This document shows positions 24,273 through 32,654 of a DNA stretch of 64,000 nucleotides, piece after piece. Below the pieces are notes generated by a model, which saw only the letters and a list, made by a program, of their open reading frames with translations, was not told the origin of the DNA and did not search any database. The translations under genes and the position numbers were made by a program. Origin of the DNA: Microbispora siamensis. Its GTDB lineage: Bacteria > Actinomycetota > Actinomycetes > Streptosporangiales > Streptosporangiaceae. Position 1 is the first letter of the stretch. Every line of letters starts with the position of its first letter. The DNA is taken from assembly GCF_016863095.1 (NCBI RefSeq), contig NZ_BOOF01000016.1, positions 29,069 through 93,068 of the forward strand. Reading direction: 5' to 3'.

Positions 24273-25388
24273 ATGACCAACGAGATGCTCCGCGCGCCCG
24301 CCGAGGTGAAGTACGCCGAGGAGCTCGACTGGCTCGAGTCGATCGACGACGGCCCCAAGCCGTTCTCCTGGCGGCTCAGCCCCCGGATGGTCCGCCTGTT
24401 CGTGCTCGGCAGCGAGCGGTCCGACGGCCTGGACCGCGAGATCCCGCAGAAGTGGTTCGGCGACCGGAGCTTCGTCGAGCGCAGCATCGTGACGCTCGCC
24501 TCCGACCGCGGCCTGCTGCTGATCGGCGACCCGGGCACCGGCAAGAGCTGGCTGGCCGAGCTGCTGTCCGCCGCCATCTGCCGAGACTCCACCCTGGTCG
24601 TGCAGGGAACGGCGGGCACCACCGAGGACCACATCAAGTATTCGTGGAACGTCTCGATGGTGATCGCCAAGGGCCAGTCCCGTGAGTCGATGATCCCCTC
24701 GCCGATCATGACGGCGATGGAGCAGGGCATGATCGGCCGCTTCGAGGAGCTCACCCGCGCCACCAGCGACGTGCAGGACGCCCTGATCTCGATCCTTTCG
24801 GAGAAGTACGTCTCCATTCCCGAGCTGGACACCGACAACACGGTGTTCGCCAGGCCCGGGTTCTCGATCATCGCCACCGCCAACAGCCGGGACCGGGGCG
24901 TCAACGACCTGTCCTCGGCACTGAAACGGCGGTTCAACTTCGTCCGCATCCCCGTGGTGACGAGCAAGGCCAGCGAGGCCGAGATCGTCCGATTCCGCAC
25001 CACAGAACTGCTGCGCCGGCACCGCATCGAACTGGACGTGCCGCCCGCGCTCCTGGACATCCTGCTGCAGAGCTTCGCCGACCTGCGCGCCGCGGCGGCG
25101 TCGGCCACGAGCGAGGACGAGAAGCTGGAGTCGGCCCTGTCCACCGCCGAGCAGATCGGCGTGCTTGAGGACGCCATCCTGCACAGCCACTTCTTCGGCG
25201 ACCGCACGCTGCGCGCCGAGACCCTGGGCGGCTCGCTGGTGGGCTCGCTGGCCAGGCGCGCCCCGGAGGACCTGGCCATCCTCAACAAGTACTGGCACGG
25301 GGTCGTCGAACCCCGCAGCAAGAACGACGGAGGCGAGTGGACGCGGTTCCTCGACGGCGGCCGTCAGGCGATCTCGACGCTGTCATGA
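24273..25388 (+). CDS. MoxR-family AAA+ ATPase
   Basis: 371 residues with a Shine-Dalgarno (AGGAGAC) at 24257-24263. Walker A is LLLIGDPGTGKSWLAELLSA (about residues 80-99). The Walker B region is QGMIGRFEELTRATSDVQDA, with one acidic pair but no canonical Asp-Glu in hhhhDE form. Sensor 1 is IIATANSRDRGVNDLSSALK and the arginine finger region is RRFNFVRIP. MoxR ATPases act as chaperone-like remodelers with vWA partners. The stop overlaps the DUF5682 start by four bases. Length is normal. Confidence 0.9.
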   Translation: MTNEMLRAPAEVKYAEELDWLESIDDGPKPFSWRLSPRMVRLFVLGSERSDGLDREIPQKWFGDRSFVERSIVTLASDRGLLLIGDPGTGKSWLAELLSAAICRDSTLVVQGTAGTTEDHIKYSWNVSMVIAKGQSRESMIPSPIMTAMEQGMIGRFEELTRATSDVQDALISILSEKYVSIPELDTDNTVFARPGFSIIATANSRDRGVNDLSSALKRRFNFVRIPVVTSKASEAEIVRFRTTELLRRHRIELDVPPALLDILLQSFADLRAAAASATSEDEKLESALSTAEQIGVLEDAILHSHFFGDRTLRAETLGGSLVGSLARRAPEDLAILNKYWHGVVEPRSKNDGGEWTRFLDGGRQAISTLS

Positions 25389-28192
25389 GCACCTTCGACG
25401 CCCTGCGCGAGCAGCTTCTCGACGCCGCCGCGGCCTTCTCCGGCGGCAAGGACGCACCGCCTTCCCAGACCCTGGCCGGCATCCTGTCCGGCATGGTCGA
25501 CGACGTCGACCGCATGCTGCGCGAGGAGCTGGAGATCTTCCCGGTGTGCCACCACTCGCCGGCCTCCGCCCTGGCCATGACCCGGCGGCTGCGCGACAAG
25601 CGGCCCAAGGTGGTCTACCTGGAGCTGTGCGAGGACCTGCGCCCGCTCCTGGACGAGCTGCGCAACTGCCGGCTGCCGGTGGCGCTGCAGGCGTTCGCCA
25701 CCCAGCTCGACGGGTTCCCGCCCGGCTCCGGACCGCTCAGCGTGATCGCGCCGGTCACGGAGGCGTCGGCGGAGTATCAGGCCATCGCGTACGCGCTCGA
25801 CACCCCCGGCGTCGAGATCGTGCTGGTCGACCGCTCGGTGGACCACGTCTTCCAGTGGCTGCCCCAGGAGACCGACGGCTCGGCTCCGCAGGAGTCCGGC
25901 TCGATCGAAGACGCGCAGGGCGACGAGGTTGCGTTGCATGGGGACGCCGTGGGGGTCGAGATCGGCGACCTGCGGCCGCGCTTCGCCGAGCTGGAAAAGC
26001 ACCTGCTGCACCACGGCAAGGTGCGGCACTGGTCGGAGTGGTGGGACCAGTACGTCGAGCAGCCGCTGACCGGGGCCGACTACGACACCTACCGCCAGGC
26101 GATGGCGCTGGTCGGCAGCCTGTTCCGGCGGCTGCGCCCCGACGGGGACGACCGCCTGGCCGTCGACGAGGAACGCGAGCGCTACATGTGGACGCGCATC
26201 CGCGAGCACCTCGCCGCGTCGGGCGCCGACCCCGCCGACTGCCTGTACGTGTGCGGGGCCTTCCACGCCGTCAGCACGGTCGCCGAGTTCGGCCTGCGGT
26301 CCGAGGCGCCGCCGTACGCGATCGGTCCGCGCACGGGCACCCGCTGGCTCTACGGGCTGATCCCCTCCAGCCACTCCGCGATCGAGGCGCAGTTCGGCCT
26401 GGCCCAAGGTTCGGTGTCCATCGCCGCCGCCACCTGGGCCAAGGCGGTCAAGCGCGGAGGCGTCACGCCTTACCGGCTGGAGGGACAGGAGGGCGGACGC
26501 GGGAAGCGGGCCGCCAAAGCGGCCAAGGCCGCACCGCCCGTCGCCGAGCCGGAGGCCGACCGGCTGTCGGGGTTCCTCGCCACCCCGCCCGCGCTCGACG
26601 GGCTGGACGAGGACGAACTGCGCGGATGGTGCGTCGACATCGTGCGGCTGGCCCGCCGCAACGGCTATCTGGCCAGCACGGCCGACGCCATCGCCGTGTT
26701 CGAGACGTCGATCCTGCTCGCCGGATTGCGCGGCCGGGCCAGGCCCACGCCGTACGACTTCGCCGACGCGGCCGTCACCTGCATCGAGAAGGACGTGGTG
26801 CCGGGCCGCCGGGACGTCCGCCGCCTGTGCGAGATCCTCCTGGGCGGCGACAAGATCGGGATGGTCGGCTACGACGCGCTGCCCCCGCTGGCCCGCGACG
26901 TGTACGACCGGCTGGAGCCCCTCGGGCTCGACCTGACCAAGCGCACCCAGCAGCGGGTGCTGCTCGACCTCAAGGCGGATCCCGAGCTGGAGCCGTGCTC
27001 CGACCTGCTGTGGACGCTGCGTTACCTGCTGCCCGACGGTGCGATCCGGCCGATCATGGGGGCGCGCCGCCTCGGCGAGCGGCCGATCCAGGAGAGCTGG
27101 GACGTCGCGCTCGGCCGGCACCAGCGGGAGATCATCGAGCTGGGCTACGAGGGTGTCACGGTCGAACAGGTGCTGGAGCAGCGGCTGCGCCGCCGGGCGT
27201 GGGATCCCCAGGCCACGGCGGGAGTCGCGCTCGCGGCCGTCGAGGACGCCATCCTCTACCTGGGCGGCCGCCGTCTCGCCGGCGAGCTCGGCGCCCGCGC
27301 CGTCGAGCTGCTGGCCGCCGAGCGCACCGTGGACGACGCACCCGAGGTGCTGCGCCGGATCAGGCGGCTGCTGACCTACTACCGGGCGAGCGAACCGGAG
27401 CTGCCCGCCTGGTGCGAGGACTTCGTCACGGCCGGATACGCCCACTACTGCACGCTGCTGCCCACCGCCTTCGCCGACGACGACACCGGCGTGCGTCAGG
27501 TCGGCGCGATGCTCGGCTTCCTGTTCACGCTGGAGAGCCTCGCGCTGTCGCTGGGCTGCGACCGGGCCCAGCTCGAACTGGCCGTACGGCAGTCGCACCC
27601 GCGGGCCCCGGCCAAGGTCGCGCTGCTGTGGGCGGCGCAGACGCAGCTCGGCCTGCTGACCAGGGAGGAACTGCGCGCCCGCTGCGACGAGCTGCTGGCC
27701 AACCCGCTCGTCGTCCCGGCCTATCCGCTCTATGTCAGCGGGTTCGTCCAGGCGCTCGACCCCGTCCCCGGCCTCGCGCCGTTCGTGGTCGAGGCGCTGT
27801 CGAAGGCCTTCGCGCGGCTGCCCGACCCCGTCCTGCTGCCGTGGCTGCCGACGTTGATCACGACGTTGCGCCGGCACGCGCCTGAGCTGGTCCCCGCGCT
27901 CGTCCGCGAGGCCGGCCGGACCTTCCCCGGCGCTCTGGCCGAGCTGGACACGTGGATCCCGCCGTGGGAACGGCCGGCCGCACCGGCGCGCAGGGCCCGG
28001 GCGGCAGCCGCGCCGAGCGGGCCGGTGTCCGCGCTGCTGGCCCGGCATCCGCAGGCGTGCGACGCCGTGGCCGCGCTGCTCGGCTGCACGGCGGAGTGGG
28101 GGAGCGCCGAGCGGGAGAACGGCGAGGTGGCGGCCCTGCTCGCCCGGCACCCGGCGACGACCGGCGCGGTCGCGGCCCTGCTGTGCCTCTGA
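25385..28192 (+). CDS. DUF5682 family protein
   Basis: 935 residues. The N-terminal domain, EIFPVCHHSPASALAM then KVVYLELCEDLRPLLDELRN, resembles the His-containing start of EreA/ChaN/TraB-like hydrolase folds. Later come IREHLAASGADPADCLYVCG and AFHAVSTVAEFGL, a second His motif. The rest is long alpha-helical repeats. This matches the large protein named DUF5682 that accompanies SWIM, MoxR and vWA genes. The C-terminus has two copies of an LLARHP-AVAALL motif (28030-28080 and 28128-28189). There is no secretion signal. It may be the effector or substrate of the remodeling pair, which is an inference. Confidence 0.8.
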   Translation: MSTFDALREQLLDAAAAFSGGKDAPPSQTLAGILSGMVDDVDRMLREELEIFPVCHHSPASALAMTRRLRDKRPKVVYLELCEDLRPLLDELRNCRLPVALQAFATQLDGFPPGSGPLSVIAPVTEASAEYQAIAYALDTPGVEIVLVDRSVDHVFQWLPQETDGSAPQESGSIEDAQGDEVALHGDAVGVEIGDLRPRFAELEKHLLHHGKVRHWSEWWDQYVEQPLTGADYDTYRQAMALVGSLFRRLRPDGDDRLAVDEERERYMWTRIREHLAASGADPADCLYVCGAFHAVSTVAEFGLRSEAPPYAIGPRTGTRWLYGLIPSSHSAIEAQFGLAQGSVSIAAATWAKAVKRGGVTPYRLEGQEGGRGKRAAKAAKAAPPVAEPEADRLSGFLATPPALDGLDEDELRGWCVDIVRLARRNGYLASTADAIAVFETSILLAGLRGRARPTPYDFADAAVTCIEKDVVPGRRDVRRLCEILLGGDKIGMVGYDALPPLARDVYDRLEPLGLDLTKRTQQRVLLDLKADPELEPCSDLLWTLRYLLPDGAIRPIMGARRLGERPIQESWDVALGRHQREIIELGYEGVTVEQVLEQRLRRRAWDPQATAGVALAAVEDAILYLGGRRLAGELGARAVELLAAERTVDDAPEVLRRIRRLLTYYRASEPELPAWCEDFVTAGYAHYCTLLPTAFADDDTGVRQVGAMLGFLFTLESLALSLGCDRAQLELAVRQSHPRAPAKVALLWAAQTQLGLLTREELRARCDELLANPLVVPAYPLYVSGFVQALDPVPGLAPFVVEALSKAFARLPDPVLLPWLPTLITTLRRHAPELVPALVREAGRTFPGALAELDTWIPPWERPAAPARRARAAAAPSGPVSALLARHPQACDAVAALLGCTAEWGSAERENGEVAALLARHPATTGAVAALLCL

Positions 28193-28209
28193 ACGATGCC
28201 CGCGTTCAG
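28189..28209. terminator. Convergent hairpin between DUF5682 and arginase-fold genes
   Basis: CTGAACG (28189-28195) pairs with CGTTCAG (28203-28209) around a 7-base loop. It covers the stop codons of both converging genes. Short stem, no T-run. Confidence 0.35.
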
Positions 28210-29066
28210 GCGGTGGTGGCGTCGGCGAGCAGGTCAGGGACGAGCGAGGCGAGGATCGCCTGGTCCTCCTCACGGCGGGGGGCGTACTCCGTGATCCCCA
28301 GGCCGGCGAGGAGAAAACGGGCCGTCAGCGCGCGTACGGCGTCCCGCAACGCCGTGACGGACAGACCGCCGGCCTCGGGGTAGCTGAGCGACCCGAACTC
28401 CTCCGGATCGAGAACGTCGAGGTCGATGTGGATGTAGACGGCGGTGCCCCCGGCGGCGGCGACGGCCGGGACCAGGACGCCGGGGTCGGCTGTCAGCTCG
28501 GGCACGGTGTGCCAGACGAGGCCCGCGTCGGTGGCGTAGGCCAGCTCCGCCGGATCCAGCGCGCGGACCCCGGCGAGGATCACCTGCCGGGGACGCAGAG
28601 CCCGCGCCGGGACCAGATCGGGATGCCCATCGCCCAGCAAGGTGCGCAGGACCATGCCATGGAAGGCGTGCGAAGGTGAGGAGCCGGGTGTGTTGAGATC
28701 GCCATGGGCGTCGAACCAGACGACGACGAGCCCGTCGCCGTGTCGCGCCAGGGCGGCCGACACCGGCTCCACCTCCACCCCGCAGTCGCCGCCTACCGTG
28801 ACGACCGTGGCCGCGCCGCACTCGGCGAGCGCGGCGCGGGTGCGGGCGGCGACGGCGGTGAGGACGTCCAGGGCCCGGACGCCGTCCCCCTCGGCGCCCG
28901 CGCTGTCCGGAACGGGCACCCGCACGGCCCGCATGGACGGTTCTGCGGACGTCACGGTGGACGCCACCAGGGAGGTCAGCCGTTCGGCGCCGAGGGAGAG
29001 GAGCCGGGCGTCGCCGACGCTCGACCCCTGCCATTGGGGCACCTGAACGACCGCGGTCGGAAGCAC
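28206..29066 (-). CDS. Arginase/agmatinase-fold protein with altered metal ligand
   Basis: 286 residues of the ureohydrolase fold: VVTVGGDCGVEVEPVSAAL, VWFDAHGDLNTPGSSPSHAF, HGMVLRTLLGDG and VYIHIDLDVLDPEEFGSLSY. The second motif (DAHGD) and third motif (DLDVLDP) carry their Asp/His metal ligands, but the first motif has Cys where arginases have His (GGDH). One Mn ligand is therefore changed. Substrate and activity are open: it could be a guanidino hydrolase with unusual metal use or an inactive homologue. It is 63 bp downstream of the Spo0M gene in the same direction. Confidence 0.78.
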   Translation of the reverse strand: MLPTAVVQVPQWQGSSVGDARLLSLGAERLTSLVASTVTSAEPSMRAVRVPVPDSAGAEGDGVRALDVLTAVAARTRAALAECGAATVVTVGGDCGVEVEPVSAALARHGDGLVVVWFDAHGDLNTPGSSPSHAFHGMVLRTLLGDGHPDLVPARALRPRQVILAGVRALDPAELAYATDAGLVWHTVPELTADPGVLVPAVAAAGGTAVYIHIDLDVLDPEEFGSLSYPEAGGLSVTALRDAVRALTARFLLAGLGITEYAPRREEDQAILASLVPDLLADATTA

Positions 29067-29129
29067 CGTCCGATCATTCCATGCCGATGCCCACCAGGGC
29101 AGGGGCGGTGCCCGTCGTGCCCGGAGGCG

Positions 29130-30155
29130 CTACCAGTCGCCGTCGCCGCCCTCCTCCTCGTCGTCCTCGAAGATCTCCTCGACGATCTCGCCGGCCACGA
29201 GGCCGCCGACGATCCCGGCCGCACCGGCCGCGGCCACCGCACCCCAGCCCGGGCCGTCCCGGTGCTCGTAGTGGCCGCCGTGCCCGTAACCGTGCCCGTG
29301 GTCCCCGTGCCCATAGCCGTGGTCCCCGTGCCCGTAACCGTGCGCGTAGCCGCCGTGGTGATCGCCGTACGGCGCACCGTGGTGGGCGCCGTACTGGGTG
29401 AGCCCGGTCAGCCAGCGGTCGATCTCGCCCGGCCAGTCCGTGCGCGCCGCGTCGTCGTGACTGACGCGGAAGCGGCCGATGGCGTCGCCGGAGTAACGTC
29501 CCGCCCGCTTGTCGGCCTCCAGGATCACCTCCAGACCCGCGGGGTCGGCCACGAAGGTGAGCTCGACCTCCCCCACCACACCCGCGTGCCGCGGGGGCGG
29601 GTAGAACTCGATCTCCTGGTAGAACGGCAGCTCCTGGCGCACGCCGTACAGGTGGCCGGCCTCCAGGTCGGCCGACTTGAAGGCGAAACCGAGCTGGAGG
29701 AACGCCTCCAGGATGCGGCGCTGCGAGGGGAGCGGCTCGACGGCGATCGGGTCGAGGTCGCCCTTGTCGACGGCCTTCGCGATGCCCACCTCGGTGCGTA
29801 CGCCGAGCGCCATGCCGGTCAGGCGCTGTCCGTCGATCTCGCTGATCGGGGTCTCCCACGGCACCGGGATCTGGAAGGGGATGCTCCGGTTCTCGCCCTG
29901 GCGCAGGGTGAACGGACCGGACACCCGGGCGCGGGAGAATTCGGCGAGCCCCGTGCTCTCGCCGGCGCCGTGCTCGATCTCCACCCCGGCGACCAGGCCG
30001 AGAGTGATGTCCTCGATCTCGGCGTCGAAGTCGCCGCCGGACAGTCTCACCTCGCCCGTGAGCACGCCGCCCGGCCGGACTCGTGGGGTGGTCAGTACGG
30101 TGTCCACCGAGGGGGCGCCCACCCCGAGAGCGCCCAGCATCCGCTTGAAGACCAC
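29130..30155 (-). CDS. Spo0M-like sporulation-control protein with His/Gly/Tyr repeat tail
   Basis: 341 residues from GTG 30155 after CAGGGAG. The arrestin-like Spo0M domain is recognisable: FKRMLGALGVGAPSVDTVLT, VRPGGVLTGEVRLSGGDFDA, IPFQIPVPWETPISEIDGQR and GMALGVRTEVGIAKAVDKGD. After residue about 270 comes a repeat-rich segment, HHGGYAHGYGHGDHGYGHGD and so on, encoded by a 12-18 bp tandem DNA repeat (29278-29345). A short hydrophobic Gly/Ala stretch (AVAAAGAAGIVGGLVAGEIV) and an acidic end follow. Family members of bacilli modulate sporulation. The tail could bind metal, which is an inference. Confidence 0.83.
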   Translation of the reverse strand: MVFKRMLGALGVGAPSVDTVLTTPRVRPGGVLTGEVRLSGGDFDAEIEDITLGLVAGVEIEHGAGESTGLAEFSRARVSGPFTLRQGENRSIPFQIPVPWETPISEIDGQRLTGMALGVRTEVGIAKAVDKGDLDPIAVEPLPSQRRILEAFLQLGFAFKSADLEAGHLYGVRQELPFYQEIEFYPPPRHAGVVGEVELTFVADPAGLEVILEADKRAGRYSGDAIGRFRVSHDDAARTDWPGEIDRWLTGLTQYGAHHGAPYGDHHGGYAHGYGHGDHGYGHGDHGHGYGHGGHYEHRDGPGWGAVAAAGAAGIVGGLVAGEIVEEIFEDDEEEGGDGDW

Positions 30156-30253
30156 GTGTTTCTCCCTGTCGACGGTCGATGAGGTCCGCCCACCTGAACG
30201 ATCAAGAGCCCTGGCCGGGTTCCGGCCGCCGGTAAAGATCACCCTTCCGAGGA

Positions 30254-30575
30254 TCACGATCTCGCCGGCGCGGCGCGGACGTCGGGGACGTGCAGCTCAC
30301 GCACCCTCGGGAACAGCACGGCCGGCATGGAGACCAGCACCACCATCACGCCGCACCCGATCAGGGCGGGCCGCGGTCCGATCGTCACGGCCGGCGGGCC
30401 GGCCACCAGCATGCCCAGAGGGCCGAGCATCAGGGAACCGAGCGAATCGTAGGAACTGACCCGGGACAGCGACTCACCCGGGATCTCCCGCTGGACCGTG
30501 GTGTTCCACAGCACGCCGTAGATGTCGAAGCAGACGCCGGCCCGTAGATCGGCGAGCACCGAGCAGGCGCCGCCG
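30254..30575 (-). pseudogene. MFS transporter, C-terminal fragment
   Basis: The minus strand encodes FDIYGVLWNTTVQREIPGES, LSRVSSYDSLGSLMLGPLGM, LVAGPPAVTIGPRPALIGCG and VMVVLVSMPAVLFPRVRELH, with a stop at 30254. This is the last quarter (helices 10-12) of an MFS_3-like exporter, where VLW-TTLQREIP--ALSRVSSYDWLGSL is the hallmark. Upstream of about 30575 the frame loses protein character, so 300 or more codons are missing. No mobile element is seen at the break. It is not expected to function. Confidence 0.75.
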
Positions 30576-30695
30576 CTGGAACCTTGACCGGGGGGACCGG
30601 GAACTGCTCCTGCTCGGGACGGCCGCGCTGTTCCAGGCGCACCTGCGGAAGCGACGCTTCCGAGAAAGTTTTCCGTCAATTTTACTCAAAAGAGC

Positions 30696-31796
30696 ATGTT
30701 TGGGATTGTTCTCCATTTGGCTCCCAGAGTGGGAGCTATACGACGGAGGTGGCGAATCGGCGTGGAGAACACTCCGGCGGAGGCAGATGTGGCGAGGGGC
30801 CGCGCGCCCAGGGGCAGGGTCGTCATGTCGCTGATCTCCCTGGCGCTGGCGGCCGTGCTCATCTCCTTCCTGCCGCACCTCACCGGAGTCACCTGGGGGC
30901 AGCTCGACGAGCGCCTCGTGCGGGTCGGCTGGGGCGCGATGGCGGTGCTCACGGCGCTGTGGCTGGCCGGGCTCTGGGCGTACTCCAACGTGGTGAGCGA
31001 CTCCCTGCCCGGGTTGAGCAGGCGCCGGGCGATGCTGGTCAACTGCGTCGGCAGCGGCGCCAGCAACGTGCTGCCGTTCGGCGGGGCCGTGGGCGTGGCC
31101 ATGACCTTCACCATGATGACCAGGTGGGGCTTCGGGCGGCGGCCGGTGGCGGCCTCGACGGTCGTGACGGGCGTGTGGAACCTGCTGTCGCGCTTCCTGC
31201 TCCCCGCCGTGGGACTCGTCTGCCTGGTCGGCGCGGGATACATGCCGGACCGCCGGCTGGCGGCGGCCGCCGGGGTCGGCGGCGCGTTGCTCATCGGTGT
31301 CGTCGTCGCCATGTCGGCCGCCCTCCAGCGGGAGACGGTGGCCGACCTGCTGGGGCGGGGCCTGGATCGGGTGGTCCGGTTCCTGCCGCTCCGGCGGAAG
31401 CCGTGCCTGCGCGACTTCCTGCTCGACCTGCGTCACTCCACCATCGAGATCACTCGTACGCGGTGGCCCCGGCTCACGCTCGGCATGGTCGCCTACATGG
31501 CGCTGCAGTGCGTCCTGTTCATCGGATGCCTGCACGCGACCGGCGCCGAGGTCGCCATCCCCGAGGCGGTCGCGGCCTTCGCGATCAACCGGGTGCTGAC
31601 CACCGCGGTCGTCACGCCGGGCGGATCGGGGATCAGCGAGTCGGCGACGGCGCTGGCGTTGATCGGCTTCGGCGTCGCGCCCGGGGCGGCCACGGCGGCG
31701 GTGCTGCTGTTCTGGTTCTTCGCCCACCTGATCGAGATCCCGGTGGGCTGGTTCGCCTGGAGCATCTGGTCGCTGACCGCACGCGCACGGCCGTGA
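30696..31796 (+). CDS. Flippase-like integral membrane protein (LPG synthase TM / UPF0104)
   Basis: 366 residues, with eight or more hydrophobic segments after a basic N-terminus. Motifs of the family are NCVGSGASNVLPFGGAVGVA, VVTGVWNLLSRFLLPAVGLV and NRVLTTAVVTPGGSGISESA, the conserved TPGG--E box near the C-terminus. This matches YbhN/AglD-like proteins, thought to move lipid-linked sugars or to hold the membrane half of lysyl-PG synthases. No synthase domain is attached. Start ATG 30696; a GTG at 30762 is possible. A 17-bp inverted repeat (30646-30662) lies upstream. Confidence 0.78.
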   Translation: MFGIVLHLAPRVGAIRRRWRIGVENTPAEADVARGRAPRGRVVMSLISLALAAVLISFLPHLTGVTWGQLDERLVRVGWGAMAVLTALWLAGLWAYSNVVSDSLPGLSRRRAMLVNCVGSGASNVLPFGGAVGVAMTFTMMTRWGFGRRPVAASTVVTGVWNLLSRFLLPAVGLVCLVGAGYMPDRRLAAAAGVGGALLIGVVVAMSAALQRETVADLLGRGLDRVVRFLPLRRKPCLRDFLLDLRHSTIEITRTRWPRLTLGMVAYMALQCVLFIGCLHATGAEVAIPEAVAAFAINRVLTTAVVTPGGSGISESATALALIGFGVAPGAATAAVLLFWFFAHLIEIPVGWFAWSIWSLTARARP

Positions 31797-31833
31797 GCAC
31801 GCGATCTGCACCTTGAGGTGTTGGCGGTCGCGG

Positions 31834-32541
31834 CTACCTCTTTACCGGGCGGCCGGAGGGTGCGGCCCTGGCACACTCCGGCCCGGCACACCCCGCCCTG
31901 GCACACTCCGCCCCGGCACACTCCGTGACCGGCGAGCGCGGCCGGGTCAGCCGGTGCAGGCCCAGGCCGGCGGCGGCCAGCACGGCCAGGCCGGCCACGG
32001 CCAGGAGGCCGACCCGCCCGGAGACCCGCTCCACCAGCTCGTACGAGCCTCCCGCGGCGTACCCGAGCCCCACCGTGCCCGCCCCCCAGGCCAGGCCGCC
32101 GGGCACCTCGAAGGCGAGGAATCTCGCGTACGGCAGGCGTCCCATGCCGGCCAGCATGGGGACCAGGGCGCGCAGCAGACCGACCCAGCGGCCGAAGAGA
32201 ACGGCCCATCCGCCGCGCCGCCGCAGGTAGTCCTCGGTGCGGTCCCATCGCTCCACGCTCACCCGGCGGCCCAGCCGGCTGTCGCGCACGCGGGGCCCCA
32301 GCCGCCTGCCGATCCGGTAGCTGATCGAATCCCCGGCGACCGCGCCCACGCCGGCCACGGCCATCATGAGAGGCAGGCTCACGTGCCCCGTGAAGGCGAG
32401 GAATCCGGCCATCAACAGGGTGAGCTCACCCGGCACCAGCAGCCCGACGAGCGCCGCCGTCTCCGCGCAGGCCATCAGCCCGACCATCAGGTAGGCCCAC
32501 GGGCCCGCCACCGCCATGAACTGGTGCAGCCCCTGCGTCAT
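31834..32541 (-). CDS. DedA-family (SNARE-associated) membrane protein
   Basis: 235 residues from ATG 32541 behind GGGGGGC. Family motifs are LVPGELTLLMAGFLAFTGHV, VGAVAGDSISYRIGRRLGPR, FGRWVGLLRALVPMLAGMGR and FLAFEVPGGLAWGAGTVGLG. DedA proteins are linked to membrane homeostasis and undecaprenyl-phosphate recycling. The C-terminal tail ECAGAECARAGCAGPECARA is low complexity and comes from a tandem GGCACACTCC-type repeat (31868-31925). The tail is probably a late 3' extension without function. Confidence 0.87.
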   Translation of the reverse strand: MTQGLHQFMAVAGPWAYLMVGLMACAETAALVGLLVPGELTLLMAGFLAFTGHVSLPLMMAVAGVGAVAGDSISYRIGRRLGPRVRDSRLGRRVSVERWDRTEDYLRRRGGWAVLFGRWVGLLRALVPMLAGMGRLPYARFLAFEVPGGLAWGAGTVGLGYAAGGSYELVERVSGRVGLLAVAGLAVLAAAGLGLHRLTRPRSPVTECAGAECARAGCAGPECARAAPSGRPVKR

Positions 32542-32654
32542 CGGATGCCCCCCGCCGCCGCGACGACTGTCTCCCCACAATGCACGTCACAAGGGGAACG
32601 CCAGTAGCTCGCGGCGGGAAAACCTCGGTAAGCGTCGAGGCCGCAGGGAAAACG

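Noticed and set aside
25364..28273. Minus-strand frame of 969 codons
   Set aside because: Antisense shadow of the DUF5682 gene with no recognisable motifs.
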